The translations under genes and the position numbers were made by a program. From an uncultured Anaerolineae bacterium (lineage in GTDB: Bacteria; Chloroflexota; Anaerolineae; Aggregatilineales; Phototrophicaceae): a stretch of 64,000 nt of DNA. Where the stretch lies: assembly GCA_934216615.1 (NCBI GenBank), contig CAKQCB010000007.1, forward strand, positions 103,709 through 167,708, read 5' to 3'. The notes under the pieces are model-generated. The model searched no databases. It was not told where the DNA came from and saw only the letters and a program-made list of their open reading frames with translations. Shown piece by piece: positions 43,843 to 52,580 of the stretch (its first letter is position 1; every line of letters begins with the position of its first letter).

Positions 43843-45621
43843 GTGCAAAAAACAATCCGTTTCATCCTGTTCTCTTTATTGTTTTTCAGTATTCTCGCGA
43901 TGGGAGCTTCATTTCAAGCCACGGTCAGCGCTCAAACAGGCGTGACCGCTGAAGCGCTCTTTATGGCAAATCTTCGTGCCAATACGTTTATTGAATCTGA
44001 TGAATTAGGACAAATTACCAGTGGCACCCGCTACCCCGTTTTAGCTCGTAACGAATTTTATCCTTGGTTTTTGGTGGGTGACCCAACAACGAATCAACCT
44101 TTGGGCTGGGTTTTTGGTGAACTGGTCGTCGTTCAAGGGGATATAAATATCCTTCCCTTCAGCACTTACGTGGTGGGTTCAGGCGTGCCGTTTGTGCCTT
44201 CATTCCAAGTGTCGCCCAACCCCGACGCGACGACACCGCCGACTGCAACGCTAGCGCCAGATGTCACCCCTACCGCAACATTACCGCCTACATCTACCCC
44301 AGCCAGCCCTGTCACGGCGCTGGTACAAGGTGAAATTAACATCCGTTATGGACCGGGCACAGAATATGATCGTCTTGGGTTGGCACAAGCAGGTGATGTC
44401 TTTGACGTGATCGCGCGTCACACCCAACTACCTTGGGTGAAAATTCTCTATCCAAGCTCACCCAATGGTGAAGCGTGGATCAACGCTGAACTTCTGCAAT
44501 TTACGGGCAATCTAAATGAGTTGCCCGCTATCTCTCAATTATCTTTTGTATTACCGACGTTAACCCCCACGCCGTCCATCCTTGAACAGCGCAATATCAA
44601 TAGTGGGCAACCCGTCGCGCTCAGCCCTGAATTCACCACGTTGGTGAGCACACTCTACCAAGTGATGGTCGATGCAGGCTTTGACCCCGCCACGAGCACC
44701 TTAGGCTCACTGTTTGTGATGGACTTACAAACGGGGGAAGCTGTCGCATTTGGTGATGATGTCGCCTTCAGCGGGATGAGCGTCAACAAAATCCCGATCT
44801 TGATGACGTGGTTTGCGACGATGACAGGCGGGCTTAACGCCAGTGATGTTTACACGGTTGCCGAAGCGATCCTCTGTAGTGAAAACATCTCCACAAACGA
44901 GATGTTGGCGCAGGTGGGCGGTGGCAACCCGTACAGCGGTGCGGAACGTGTCAGCGAATTTATGCAATCGTTAGGGCTAACCAACTCTTTCATCTTCACC
45001 CCCTATGCCAACGATCCATTCATCACCCCACAAGCACCGCTCACCCGTGTGACGGGCGCCAACCAAACTGCCGCCCAACCAGATGTCTATAATCAGATTA
45101 CGACGACTGAAGTTGGGTTCATGTTAGACAGCATCTATCAATGTGCGATGCACGGTACAGGCCCGCTCTTTTACTATGAACAAGCGTTGTTCACAACAGA
45201 TGAATGTCGTAAGATGATCGAGATTCTCTCGTTTGTGCGCATCGGCACGTTTATGGAAGTGGGCATCCCGATTGATATTCGTATCGCCCATAAACACGGG
45301 TGGATCAACGATACACATGGCGAAGCGGCTATGGTTTTCAGTCCGGGTGGGAACTATATCATCGTGATTGCGCTCCACGCCCCGACATGGATTGATTTCA
45401 CGGTGACATCACAAGTCATTGGCGAAATTTCACGGCGGACATATAACTATTTCAACCCTGAAGCACCGATGTCTGAATTACGTGTGGATGATACCGTTGG
45501 CGATTTAGCGTCTTGCAACGCAGGGTTACTGAGCAACCCAATTCTGCAAACGTTATTAGCGGGCAGAGTGGAACCGCCAACGTTTGTCAACCCGATTCCC
45601 GGCACCACTTCAACCCAATAA
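43843..45621 (+). CDS. secreted SH3b-domain serine hydrolase (class A beta-lactamase fold)
   Basis: A 592-residue exported protein with a signal peptide (residues 1-31, cut near SAQ), a first SH3b-like domain (about 33-100), a Thr/Pro linker, a second SH3b domain (INIRYGPGTEYDRLG, about 165-230) and a penicillin-binding/beta-lactamase domain (about 270-580). The active-site motifs are SVNK (SxxK), SEN in CSENISTNEM (SDN-like), and KHG in HKHGW in place of KTG. It is probably a cell-wall binding or muropeptide enzyme. True beta-lactamase activity is less likely, since the Glu166-type motif is not evident. The GTG start is fixed by the signal peptide. Confidence 0.85.
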   Translation: MQKTIRFILFSLLFFSILAMGASFQATVSAQTGVTAEALFMANLRANTFIESDELGQITSGTRYPVLARNEFYPWFLVGDPTTNQPLGWVFGELVVVQGDINILPFSTYVVGSGVPFVPSFQVSPNPDATTPPTATLAPDVTPTATLPPTSTPASPVTALVQGEINIRYGPGTEYDRLGLAQAGDVFDVIARHTQLPWVKILYPSSPNGEAWINAELLQFTGNLNELPAISQLSFVLPTLTPTPSILEQRNINSGQPVALSPEFTTLVSTLYQVMVDAGFDPATSTLGSLFVMDLQTGEAVAFGDDVAFSGMSVNKIPILMTWFATMTGGLNASDVYTVAEAILCSENISTNEMLAQVGGGNPYSGAERVSEFMQSLGLTNSFIFTPYANDPFITPQAPLTRVTGANQTAAQPDVYNQITTTEVGFMLDSIYQCAMHGTGPLFYYEQALFTTDECRKMIEILSFVRIGTFMEVGIPIDIRIAHKHGWINDTHGEAAMVFSPGGNYIIVIALHAPTWIDFTVTSQVIGEISRRTYNYFNPEAPMSELRVDDTVGDLASCNAGLLSNPILQTLLAGRVEPPTFVNPIPGTTSTQ

Positions 45622-45622
45622 G

Positions 45623-46537
45623 TTAACTGCTCTGCGCAATGCTGATAACGACGCCTTGTGTATCTATCGAAAGAGGGTACACAAGGCTGTCAATCTGTTG
45701 TTCTGCTAGATACCGTTTCACCGCCTGCGCCAATCTCGTATTCGAGATTTCACCGAATAAAAGAATCGCCCCGCCTTCTCCACAAAAGGTCATGGCCTGA
45801 ATCCCTAATTCAGCAGACGCAAGACGTAACAGCTCAAACGCAGGAACAAGCCTCGCCAACAATGGCGTACTGATCGCATCTTCTAAGGTTCGCCCTAACA
45901 ATTTGATATCGCCCACTTGGAAGGCCTCTAATAACAGGGGCAAGCGGTTGAGATTCGTGAGGGCATCTTCGCGCCGAATCATCTCTGGCTGGACAGTCTC
46001 AACATCGATCTCTATGTTTTCAGGGCTTACTAAGACTACGTTGGGGATTTTGAGGGGTAATTGACGGTAGATGAGCGCGTCATCATCGACAAATAAACTA
46101 CTCGAAAGCCCGCCGATCAACGTCGCCACAAGGTGATCTAAACGGAAGCCTTTTTGGTGCGCCAGTTGGATCAAGTCTCGGCGTGAAAGCGGGTTGTTCA
46201 ACAGGTTATTTGCGCCGAGCATGCCCGCCACAAAAAACATCGCATCGACGTTTAAACCGCTGTGGACGGGAATCTGGCTATCAATGCGTATGGTAATCCC
46301 CGCAATCGCGCTTTCGATGGCTTGAAACACGCGGATCATCCCCAGCACAACGGGATGTCTTAAGCCGACTGCGTATAAACCTGCCCCTTCGCCCGTCGTC
46401 TCTACCGTCAGCTCAGTGTCTGTTCGCTCAGTAATTTCAACCGTGATGTACAGCCCCAACGCCAACGCTAACCCATGCAAACCAGAGCCGATATCGGCAG
46501 CGGGCGCGGGAAGTGTGATTCGTATTCGACGCATCAC
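45623..46537 (-). CDS. thrB: homoserine kinase-like GHMP protein, degenerate motif 2
   Basis: The 304 residues follow the layout of homoserine kinase. Motif 1 is PAPAADIGSGLHGLALAL (family PATSANLGPGFD). The phosphate-binding motif 2, normally PxxxGLGSSAA, is here PVHSGLNVDAMFFVAG, so the Ser-Ser-Ala that hold ATP phosphates are missing. Motif 3 is FCGEGGAILLF. It may be a kinase with altered chemistry, or a non-catalytic relative. Thr synthase is encoded at 26396-27643, so a homoserine kinase is needed somewhere. It ends one base from the convergent serine hydrolase and follows the histidine kinase by 3 bases. Confidence 0.7.
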   Translation of the reverse strand: MMRRIRITLPAPAADIGSGLHGLALALGLYITVEITERTDTELTVETTGEGAGLYAVGLRHPVVLGMIRVFQAIESAIAGITIRIDSQIPVHSGLNVDAMFFVAGMLGANNLLNNPLSRRDLIQLAHQKGFRLDHLVATLIGGLSSSLFVDDDALIYRQLPLKIPNVVLVSPENIEIDVETVQPEMIRREDALTNLNRLPLLLEAFQVGDIKLLGRTLEDAISTPLLARLVPAFELLRLASAELGIQAMTFCGEGGAILLFGEISNTRLAQAVKRYLAEQQIDSLVYPLSIDTQGVVISIAQSS

Positions 46538-46540
46538 AAA

Positions 46541-47560
46541 CTAATCTTGAATGGCCGTCAACGTGATGACAAAACTTGTACCATCATCGACCTTACTACT
46601 GACGGTGATCTTTCCGCCCATGCGCATCAACGCCCGCTGAACGAACGTTAAACCGATGCCGGCCCCAGAAATCGCCTGCACGCGCGGATCACTTCCCCGA
46701 AACATACGGTTGAAAACAATTTCCTGCTCATGGTCGGGAATGCCAAAACCTTGATCGGCGATGGAACAAAACACGTGATCCTCTTTCGACCAAGTATGCA
46801 CAGCGACCACCCGTTCTTCTTCGGAATACAAGACGGAATTCAATAAAACGTGGGTGAAAATCATCTGAAAGCGAAGCGGGTCGCCCAATACTTTCGGAAG
46901 CGGGTTCTGCAACGCCAGCACAAAATGGATGTGCTTCTTTTCGGCGCGGGGTTGAACTTCAGCCAACGCAGAATGAAGCACACTGTCAAGGTCAACCGCT
47001 TCCATGCGTATCGGCAAACCGGCTTCAATCCATGCCAAATCGGTCAAATCATTCAACGCGAGCATGAGCTTGGTCAGGGTCGATTGTAACCGTCCGGTAT
47101 AGAGCTGAATATCATCGTTTAAATTCGGCTCCATCATCAAGAGTTCTAAGTAGCCTTGCAACGTCGCAAAAGGGTTTTGCAAATCATGACGCATCACTTG
47201 GACGAGCGATGCACGACGACTTTCTAAACCGTCTCTTTCGGTCACATCACGTAAGATGAGCATCCGTGAACCCGCTGAAAGCGGGATGATCTGCGGGGCA
47301 TAGAGTCGCTTATTGACCGTGAGGGTGCTGTCTGTTTTTGAACTGCGACTTAAGATATTGAGAAGTGCTGAATAGTCCTCAAAAGCCGTGAACGTCGAAA
47401 GCCCCACAAGCTCTGAAATGGGTTTTCCCAAAACATGACCCATCGCAGGGTTTAAAGCAGTAATCTGCTGGTCTGCATCAATGACCATCATCCCATCTGC
47501 GGTGTTCATAAAGGCAGCCTGATACATTTGATTCAGAGTGCTTTCTTTTGGGTCATCCAC
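46541..47560 (-). CDS. PAS-domain sensor histidine kinase
   Basis: A 339-residue soluble kinase. The PAS domain (about 12-120) is ANTADGMMVIDA...LGKPISELVG-like, with the segment after it VTERDGLE. The H-box is MRHDLQNPFATLQGY with the phospho-acceptor His at about 139, the N-box is HVLLNSVLYSEE, and the ATP-lid boxes are DQGFGIP and GAGIGL. No membrane segment and no response regulator lies next to it, so it is an orphan kinase. It is 5 bases after the glycosidase-like gene and 3 bases before the homoserine-kinase-like gene. Both neighbours are odd partners. Confidence 0.88.
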   Translation of the reverse strand: MDDPKESTLNQMYQAAFMNTADGMMVIDADQQITALNPAMGHVLGKPISELVGLSTFTAFEDYSALLNILSRSSKTDSTLTVNKRLYAPQIIPLSAGSRMLILRDVTERDGLESRRASLVQVMRHDLQNPFATLQGYLELLMMEPNLNDDIQLYTGRLQSTLTKLMLALNDLTDLAWIEAGLPIRMEAVDLDSVLHSALAEVQPRAEKKHIHFVLALQNPLPKVLGDPLRFQMIFTHVLLNSVLYSEEERVVAVHTWSKEDHVFCSIADQGFGIPDHEQEIVFNRMFRGSDPRVQAISGAGIGLTFVQRALMRMGGKITVSSKVDDGTSFVITLTAIQD

Positions 47561-47565
47561 AATAT

Positions 47566-49899
47566 TTATCCATTAATGTCTATAACTTCTTGGAAGTCGG
47601 CTTGCGCATCCAATGTCACACTATTTCCAGACGGGAAGGTAATCGTCGTCTCTTGCATAGATCGACGAACCGTCACCCCATATTGGCGAACGGTGACCGA
47701 TTGGTCTCGTTTAAATTCGCCACCCGTCCAAACTTTATGTTGTGAAATGATACGCACCTTCCATAATCTTAACAAAATATGGACAGGAAAAGCATTAACG
47801 CCGTGTTCATTCGACCCAACACCCCGTACTTCATCGGCATCGATCAGTTCAAAAAAGGCGTGATCATGCGTCAGCAAAGCGCGTGACGTGTTCAGCATCT
47901 TGGTGATCAGCGCATGTGCCTCATCAAAACGCCCAATTTCAATCAGAGCTTCCGCCATCAAAAGGTTAAAAAATGGCAGGACAGCGCCCGTATTTTTGCT
48001 GTTATAGGTGGATTGATCCGCACGTAACGACGCCAACCCTGCTTCACGCCAGAATAACTGAGGGTCTTGAAGATGCGTGATCAAAGACTGTGTCTGATCG
48101 GGGTTGAGTTTGCCGGTCCATAACGGCACCCATTGGGTGATGTCACTGCTGACCAAGTCCGCCGTAGAGACGCTGACGCTGTAACCCGTCACCAAATGTT
48201 GTGTCGAAACTTGATCCACATAAGAGAAAACACCTTGGGTCGTATACACGCCCGTTCCGGTCAACCATGTGAACGATTCTGCATGGGCGACTTCCTCATA
48301 GGCTTCACCGTGTTGATTTAACCCTTGAATCCGCAGTATGAGATGAGGGGTATTGTCCAGCCCACCCGTCACCCGCACAATCAACCGTTGGGGGGATAAA
48401 AATTCATGCGTCACAGAGATCGTTTCGCCCCCGCGCGCGCCTTCAATCAAATTCACGCCTTGGGGGGTTTCGTGGGTGTCGCGGTCACGATAAACAAATT
48501 GAGAAGATTCAACATCCCACAGCGTCGTCAGATGTTGGGTTAACGTCTCAACTTCGGCTGTGTAATACGGTTCTTGCGGTTCATCGCGCAGGTAGAAAGC
48601 GATCTCGCGCAGGCTCATCGCTTCGCTCAATAAATAAGCGACCAAGTCGGGGGATTCAACACGGTTGAGGTCTAACCCCTGCCCTGCATCTACCGCTGGA
48701 TGAAATAACGGATTCAGCACATACGCATTGACACGACTGTGACCCCACTCAGGGATGCCATCGCCATCGCGGTCATGTTCTGGCGAGCGCCACGCCGTAT
48801 AAAACTGACTGAGCGCGGGAAACACGTCGCGCAAAAATTGGCTGTCTTCGGTGTATTGAAACACAGACCAGCTCAAACGACTCAATAGTGGCATCGCAAG
48901 GTCAGAGGGAATGCCCCGCCCCGCGCCGATACGGTTGGGAATTACCCCATTCGGCTTCTGCGATTGCAACAGATGGCGAATGAGTCGCTGTGCCAGTGGC
49001 GCATCCGTAGTGATCAAGTTCAAGACCAAGCCATAAAAATGCGAACTGTAGACCATACGATCAGGGCGAACCTCGCCTGTTTCAGCATTTTTTACGGCGT
49101 TCAAACTGTGGATTTGTGAGCTTACCAGCACTGCATCCAGCAGTTCATCACCTGTTTCAAGTTGCATCATCTTGTCTTGTTGCAACTCCAACCGCTGATA
49201 TTCCGCCTGCCAATTGATCATTTGGGCTTTCACGGCCAATGCAATCGATTGGGTGACATCCGCGCTCACGGCATGGGTCATTTTGAAGACGCCTTTTTCA
49301 CCCGCAGGGATCGCCATTGAAGTGGCCGTCGGCACGTGACTGGTGGAGGTATGAACTGCGGGCGCACCTTTCAAGATAGTCACGGGAAGCACTTCATCAA
49401 GGATGAAGACCATCGCTTGCCCTGAAATATGCAAGTCGCGCGGGTGCAGGGGAATCACCCGCGTTTGACGGCGTGGCTCGACCTCGCCTTCTACGCTCAT
49501 AGACACATCTTGCGTCGTCTCTGACGAATTGATCACTGTGAAACGCGCGCACAATTCACCGCTGGGCAAGGCTAAATATTCACATTCGATTTTAAGTTCA
49601 GGGGTTAAGAAGGTTTCCCATGCTTGATAGCTGGAAGCCAATGTCGTTAGGCGCATCGCTTCAGGTTGGATGTGAATCGACTGGCCGTTCACCTGCCAAG
49701 CAATCATCAAGCGTACTTCACGCACATGGCTGTAATAGGTGGTTTTTAACGTAAAAATCTGTTGACGATCTAAACTCCATACAGGGCTATAGGCAGGAAC
49801 AGCAGAATGATCGCGCACATCAGGCCCGAATGAAAAAATAAGTGGGCTGTCGATTGTTAGGTTCCATCGACGCAGCATAGGGGGCATGGGCAACCTCAA
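47566..49899 (-). CDS. (alpha/alpha)6-barrel glycoside hydrolase-like protein
   Basis: A 777-residue protein with a beta-rich N-terminal half (to about 240) and a six-hairpin catalytic part (about 250-700). The key stretch is SPEHDRDGDGIPEWGH (about 370-385), a metal/acid region seen in GH63- and amylo-1,6-glucosidase-like enzymes. Other blocks are VSSQIHSL, QKPNGVIPNRIG, LDLNRVESPDLVAYL and NSKNTGAVLPFF. There is no signal peptide, so it acts inside the cell. A substrate cannot be named. The promoter must lie in the 49900-49936 gap, next to a terminator of the upstream lipoprotein gene. Confidence 0.75.
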   Translation of the reverse strand: MRLPMPPMLRRWNLTIDSPLIFSFGPDVRDHSAVPAYSPVWSLDRQQIFTLKTTYYSHVREVRLMIAWQVNGQSIHIQPEAMRLTTLASSYQAWETFLTPELKIECEYLALPSGELCARFTVINSSETTQDVSMSVEGEVEPRRQTRVIPLHPRDLHISGQAMVFILDEVLPVTILKGAPAVHTSTSHVPTATSMAIPAGEKGVFKMTHAVSADVTQSIALAVKAQMINWQAEYQRLELQQDKMMQLETGDELLDAVLVSSQIHSLNAVKNAETGEVRPDRMVYSSHFYGLVLNLITTDAPLAQRLIRHLLQSQKPNGVIPNRIGAGRGIPSDLAMPLLSRLSWSVFQYTEDSQFLRDVFPALSQFYTAWRSPEHDRDGDGIPEWGHSRVNAYVLNPLFHPAVDAGQGLDLNRVESPDLVAYLLSEAMSLREIAFYLRDEPQEPYYTAEVETLTQHLTTLWDVESSQFVYRDRDTHETPQGVNLIEGARGGETISVTHEFLSPQRLIVRVTGGLDNTPHLILRIQGLNQHGEAYEEVAHAESFTWLTGTGVYTTQGVFSYVDQVSTQHLVTGYSVSVSTADLVSSDITQWVPLWTGKLNPDQTQSLITHLQDPQLFWREAGLASLRADQSTYNSKNTGAVLPFFNLLMAEALIEIGRFDEAHALITKMLNTSRALLTHDHAFFELIDADEVRGVGSNEHGVNAFPVHILLRLWKVRIISQHKVWTGGEFKRDQSVTVRQYGVTVRRSMQETTITFPSGNSVTLDAQADFQEVIDING

Positions 49900-49936
49900 T
49901 TTTTATACTTCAAGAAAATGCTCATCAATATATAAC

Positions 49937-49974
49937 ATAAGCGGCCATTCATTTGCATGTGAACAGCCGCTTAT
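49937..49974 (-). terminator. terminator of lipoprotein gene
   Basis: ATAAGCGGC (49937-49945) and GCCGCTTAT (49966-49974) form a perfect 9-bp stem with a 20-base loop, 35 bases past the lipoprotein stop on the minus strand. The following bases are T-rich (TTATATATT). The loop is longer than average. Confidence 0.6.
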
Positions 49975-50008
49975 ATTGTTATGTCACACGTATGAAACTA
50001 TTACGAGA

Positions 50009-50776
50009 TTAGCCGCCGCCAAGTTGCCATGAATTGTCTACTTCATTGAAACGGAATTGTTCGCCATAGGTGGTATACAACACATGATAGCCGGGGCCAG
50101 CGGTGTAAGTACCATCAGCGTTGACGCTTCCGCCCGCGTTGTACTGATACGGGCTGACATAGCCAAATTCGGGCGTGATCGCCCATCCTAGCATTTCGCG
50201 TACTTCAGGCGCTTCACGCCAAAGTTTGCCGAACCCACGTTCAGGTTGATACTGCCCTTCCGGCGGGGTCAAACTAGGGTCCGTTTCGGGTTCGCCATCG
50301 ACAAACGTATCTTGATAGACGTACCAATCCCCACGCCCTTCAGCGGTGACCACGACGATCCAAATTTCCCCTGTGGGTTGTAACCAGAACATACGCCCAT
50401 GCTCAAAGACTTGTTCCGCCACTTGAATATCCGCAGTGACAGGGGTTGGGAAGCCGGCGGGAAGCGGGGTGCGCTGTGGGGTTTCCGTGGGTAATGCGGT
50501 CGCAGTGGGCGGGGTCGTCACCACTGGAGCTTCAGTCGTCGCTTCGGGCAAAGCGGTCGGTTCCGCAGTTAAAGTAACCACTTCTGTCGGTTCTTCCGTC
50601 ACTACTTGTGTAATTTCTGCCGTGACTTCAGAAGTCACTGCAACGGTCGATTCACTCACAGCGTTCATTTCTGGCGTGGGCGAAAGGACGATATACACCA
50701 CAGGAATAGGTTCAGCCTGACATCCCGCAAATAACAGGGTTACTATCAATATAGGAATCGCAAAAAATCGTTTCAT
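50009..50776 (-). CDS. lipoprotein with Thr/Pro-rich linker, unknown function
   Basis: The 255 residues start with a lipoprotein signal (lipobox LFAGC, cysteine near residue 19), then a linker of about 80 residues of mostly Thr, Val, Glu and Pro (TEEPTEVVTLTAEPT type), then a 130-residue globular domain (about 120-255) with VAEQVFEHGRMFWLQP, GDWYVYQDTF and FGKLWREAPEVREMLGWA blocks, rich in Trp and Tyr. The domain recalls those of other Chloroflexota lipoproteins, but I cannot name it. It is divergent from the HhH protein gene and followed by a terminator. Confidence 0.8.
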   Translation of the reverse strand: MKRFFAIPILIVTLLFAGCQAEPIPVVYIVLSPTPEMNAVSESTVAVTSEVTAEITQVVTEEPTEVVTLTAEPTALPEATTEAPVVTTPPTATALPTETPQRTPLPAGFPTPVTADIQVAEQVFEHGRMFWLQPTGEIWIVVVTAEGRGDWYVYQDTFVDGEPETDPSLTPPEGQYQPERGFGKLWREAPEVREMLGWAITPEFGYVSPYQYNAGGSVNADGTYTAGPGYHVLYTTYGEQFRFNEVDNSWQLGGG

Positions 50777-50819
50777 CGGTTTGCTTCCTTCACATTTTAA
50801 GGCAAGGCGTAGAGGATGG

Positions 50820-50930
50820 ATGACCGATCATCAACGCATTGCAGATGAGGCACATGAATACGTAAAACACGCACACTTAAAAGTCATTTTAGCAGAGGTG
50901 GATATTGCAACAACCCACATCGATTATTAA
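50820..50930 (+). CDS. possible 36-residue small protein
   Basis: An ATG at 50820, preceded by AGAGGATGG, opens 36 codons to a TAA at 50928-50930. The peptide is acidic to neutral, His-rich, free of rare residues, and forms an amphipathic helix-like pattern (EYVKHAHLKVILAEV). It lies in the 217-base divergent spacer between the lipoprotein and HhH genes. It may be a real small gene or a chance reading frame. Confidence 0.35.
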   Translation: MTDHQRIADEAHEYVKHAHLKVILAEVDIATTHIDY

Positions 50931-51011
50931 GACTTATGAAGAAAATTATGTGCTACAGTGATATTACTTGGGTGATTTGAGAAACAGATTAATGTGGAGA
51001 GGAATGAACCC

Positions 51012-51404
51012 ATGCAACGACTGCTTGTATTATTAATTGGTGTGCTTATTGGATGGTGGTTTTCTAGTTTCCAAGAATTTGAGTCGGAAGAAAACGAGTC
51101 CCCTTCCTCGCCAAAATCACCGAATGCGCCTACTCCACCTAAAGTTGAGAAGGAAAAGAAAGCGCCAGCGAAACCGACCGGGAAATCTTCATCTTCCGCT
51201 AAGGATGATCTGACTGAACTTCACGGGATTGGCCCGAGCCTCGCGAAAGAATTGAACAGCGTAGGCATCCATACCTTTGCGCAGTTGGCCGAGCAAGACC
51301 CCGATGAACTTGCTGAAAAATTAGGCGGTAGTGGATTAGTAAGAACTCGTATTCAACGAGATGAGTGGATTCAACAAGCTCAAAAACGTTTAACTGGGAA
51401 ATAG
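51012..51404 (+). CDS. membrane-anchored helix-hairpin-helix protein
   Basis: A 130-residue protein with an N-terminal membrane helix (about 4-22), a charged Pro/Ser/Lys linker (about 23-66) and a C-terminal helix-hairpin-helix module (about 67-130) of the type LTELHGIGPSLAKELNSVGI with a following helix pair. Such HhH modules bind DNA or act as protein contacts, and resemble those in ComEA and in ribosomal protein L21-associated proteins. The start at 51012 is chosen over the GTG at 50994 because GGAGAGGA is placed 8 bases before it. DNA binding at the membrane is an inference. Confidence 0.75.
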   Translation: MQRLLVLLIGVLIGWWFSSFQEFESEENESPSSPKSPNAPTPPKVEKEKKAPAKPTGKSSSSAKDDLTELHGIGPSLAKELNSVGIHTFAQLAEQDPDELAEKLGGSGLVRTRIQRDEWIQQAQKRLTGK

Positions 51405-51432
51405 CATTTTGCATTAAAGGCATTTGATCGTT

Positions 51433-51753
51433 ATGTCGCAAGTAACCCGCCCAACTGGGCTAACTTTGAACAAAAATGAAGGCAAACTCGTCATCACATG
51501 GGACGATGAAAAAACGTGTGAATATCCTTTAAGTCATCTACGCGAGGCGTGCCCGTGCGTAGAATGTCGCGGTGGGCACCGCTATATGGGCAAGGAACAT
51601 GACCCCGCAAATATTCTGGTTCTTACGCCAAAGCGGGATTACGCCATCGATACCATCCAGATGATCGGAAATTACGCGATCCAACCCATCTGGGAAGACG
51701 GTCATTCAACAGGAATTTACTCGTGGGATTATCTACGACGATTGTGCCCTTAA
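51433..51753 (+). CDS. DUF971 family protein
   Basis: The 106 residues match DUF971, the N-terminal module of gamma-butyrobetaine hydroxylases that also occurs alone in bacteria. Blocks are LTLNKNEGKLVITWDD, YPLSHLREACPCVECRGG, with a CxCxxC-type set of three cysteines, and GNYAIQPIWEDGHSTGIYSWDYLR. A zinc or Fe-S site is possible; stand-alone members are linked to Fe-S or Mrp/ApbC functions in other bacteria. The ATG at 51433 is preferred to the TTG at 51424. It is 28 bases from the HhH gene. Confidence 0.85.
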   Translation: MSQVTRPTGLTLNKNEGKLVITWDDEKTCEYPLSHLREACPCVECRGGHRYMGKEHDPANILVLTPKRDYAIDTIQMIGNYAIQPIWEDGHSTGIYSWDYLRRLCP

Positions 51754-51821
51754 AGCGTATTCCGCACAATCAAGATCACTTTATTGAGCAGTATTACCTA
51801 TCACTTTTCTAAGTAGTCATC

Positions 51822-52355
51822 ATGATAGATCCGAGTGAAATCCAAGCACAACGAAAACACGCGCTACAAATATTTGAAGCGGCGATTCAAGATCAAAACC
51901 CACTGATCTTCTGTTTTCTATTCGATCAATACGCAAACACATCCCCGCCCAATATGGTGTTATTAAACGGCATACTAGACGATATTCGCGAGCGGATTCG
52001 CCATTTAAAACAAACCCAATTTGAAATGCGCGAGAATTTCTTTCAGCAGTTTGAAACCCTCTACAACGTCAATCTCACATCCGTTTTGCCGTGGAAAAAG
52101 TGCGAGAGTTATTTCAGTTTGACGTGTGCAGAACTGATGTCTTTGAGCAACATTGAAAGTTCTCATGAAACTCAAGGGGCTTGCGCAGAACTGAATGAAC
52201 AACTGGTCAAAGCAGGTGCAATTCAAATGCAACTCTACGATGCGATGGCGATTGAGCGGCATGTCACGGACTGGATTAGTGCGGTAACGCTGATGAATTT
52301 ACGTGGGGAATGGTATTTTGAACGCCTAGAAAATCACAATGACTATTATCATTGA
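51822..52355 (+). CDS. hypothetical helical protein, unknown
   Basis: Not recognised. The 177 residues are soluble and mostly helical, with charged segments (QAQRKHALQIFEAAIQ, DDIRERIRHLKQTQFEM), three cysteines and a short Trp-rich C-terminal end (DWISAVTLMNLRGEWYF). There is no signal or membrane helix. It starts 68 bases after the DUF971 gene, with no clear promoter, and ends at the sugar importer leader. Coding is supported by length and by an ordinary start. Confidence 0.6.
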   Translation: MIDPSEIQAQRKHALQIFEAAIQDQNPLIFCFLFDQYANTSPPNMVLLNGILDDIRERIRHLKQTQFEMRENFFQQFETLYNVNLTSVLPWKKCESYFSLTCAELMSLSNIESSHETQGACAELNEQLVKAGAIQMQLYDAMAIERHVTDWISAVTLMNLRGEWYFERLENHNDYYH

Positions 52356-52361
52356 TCTGTC

Positions 52362-52528
52362 TTGACTCTCTTTATTTTCCACAATTATATTTTAGTGCAA
52401 AGTGCACAATGAAAATAGTTAAGCGTTTTCAGATATTCCTTGTGGAATCCCTAAAACTTTAATATCATCACCATAAGATGGATGCACATTAAGCAAGTTC
52501 ATCTGATCCACTAAAAGTGATCTTGAAC
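52362..52528 (+). promoter_or_regulatory. sugar importer promoter and structured leader
   Basis: TTGACT (52362-52367) and TATATT (52386-52391) at 18-base spacing make a good sigma-70-type promoter. The leader of about 180 bases holds a repeat TAGTGCAAAGTGCACAAT (52393-52410), which is operator-like, and a hairpin GTTCA...TGAAC with inner GATC/GATC and ACT/AGT (52497-52528). The leader ends with AAGGAG before the ATG at 52581. The features suggest control of initiation and perhaps of translation. Confidence 0.6.
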
Positions 52529-52580
52529 CAGATTTACCCCACTTTTAAGTATTTTTTGGTTTCTTAAGGAGTTCAACCTA

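Noticed and set aside
52409..52462. A 17-codon leader peptide in the sugar-importer leader
   Set aside because: No ribosome-binding site is present and the peptide has no regulatory codon run.
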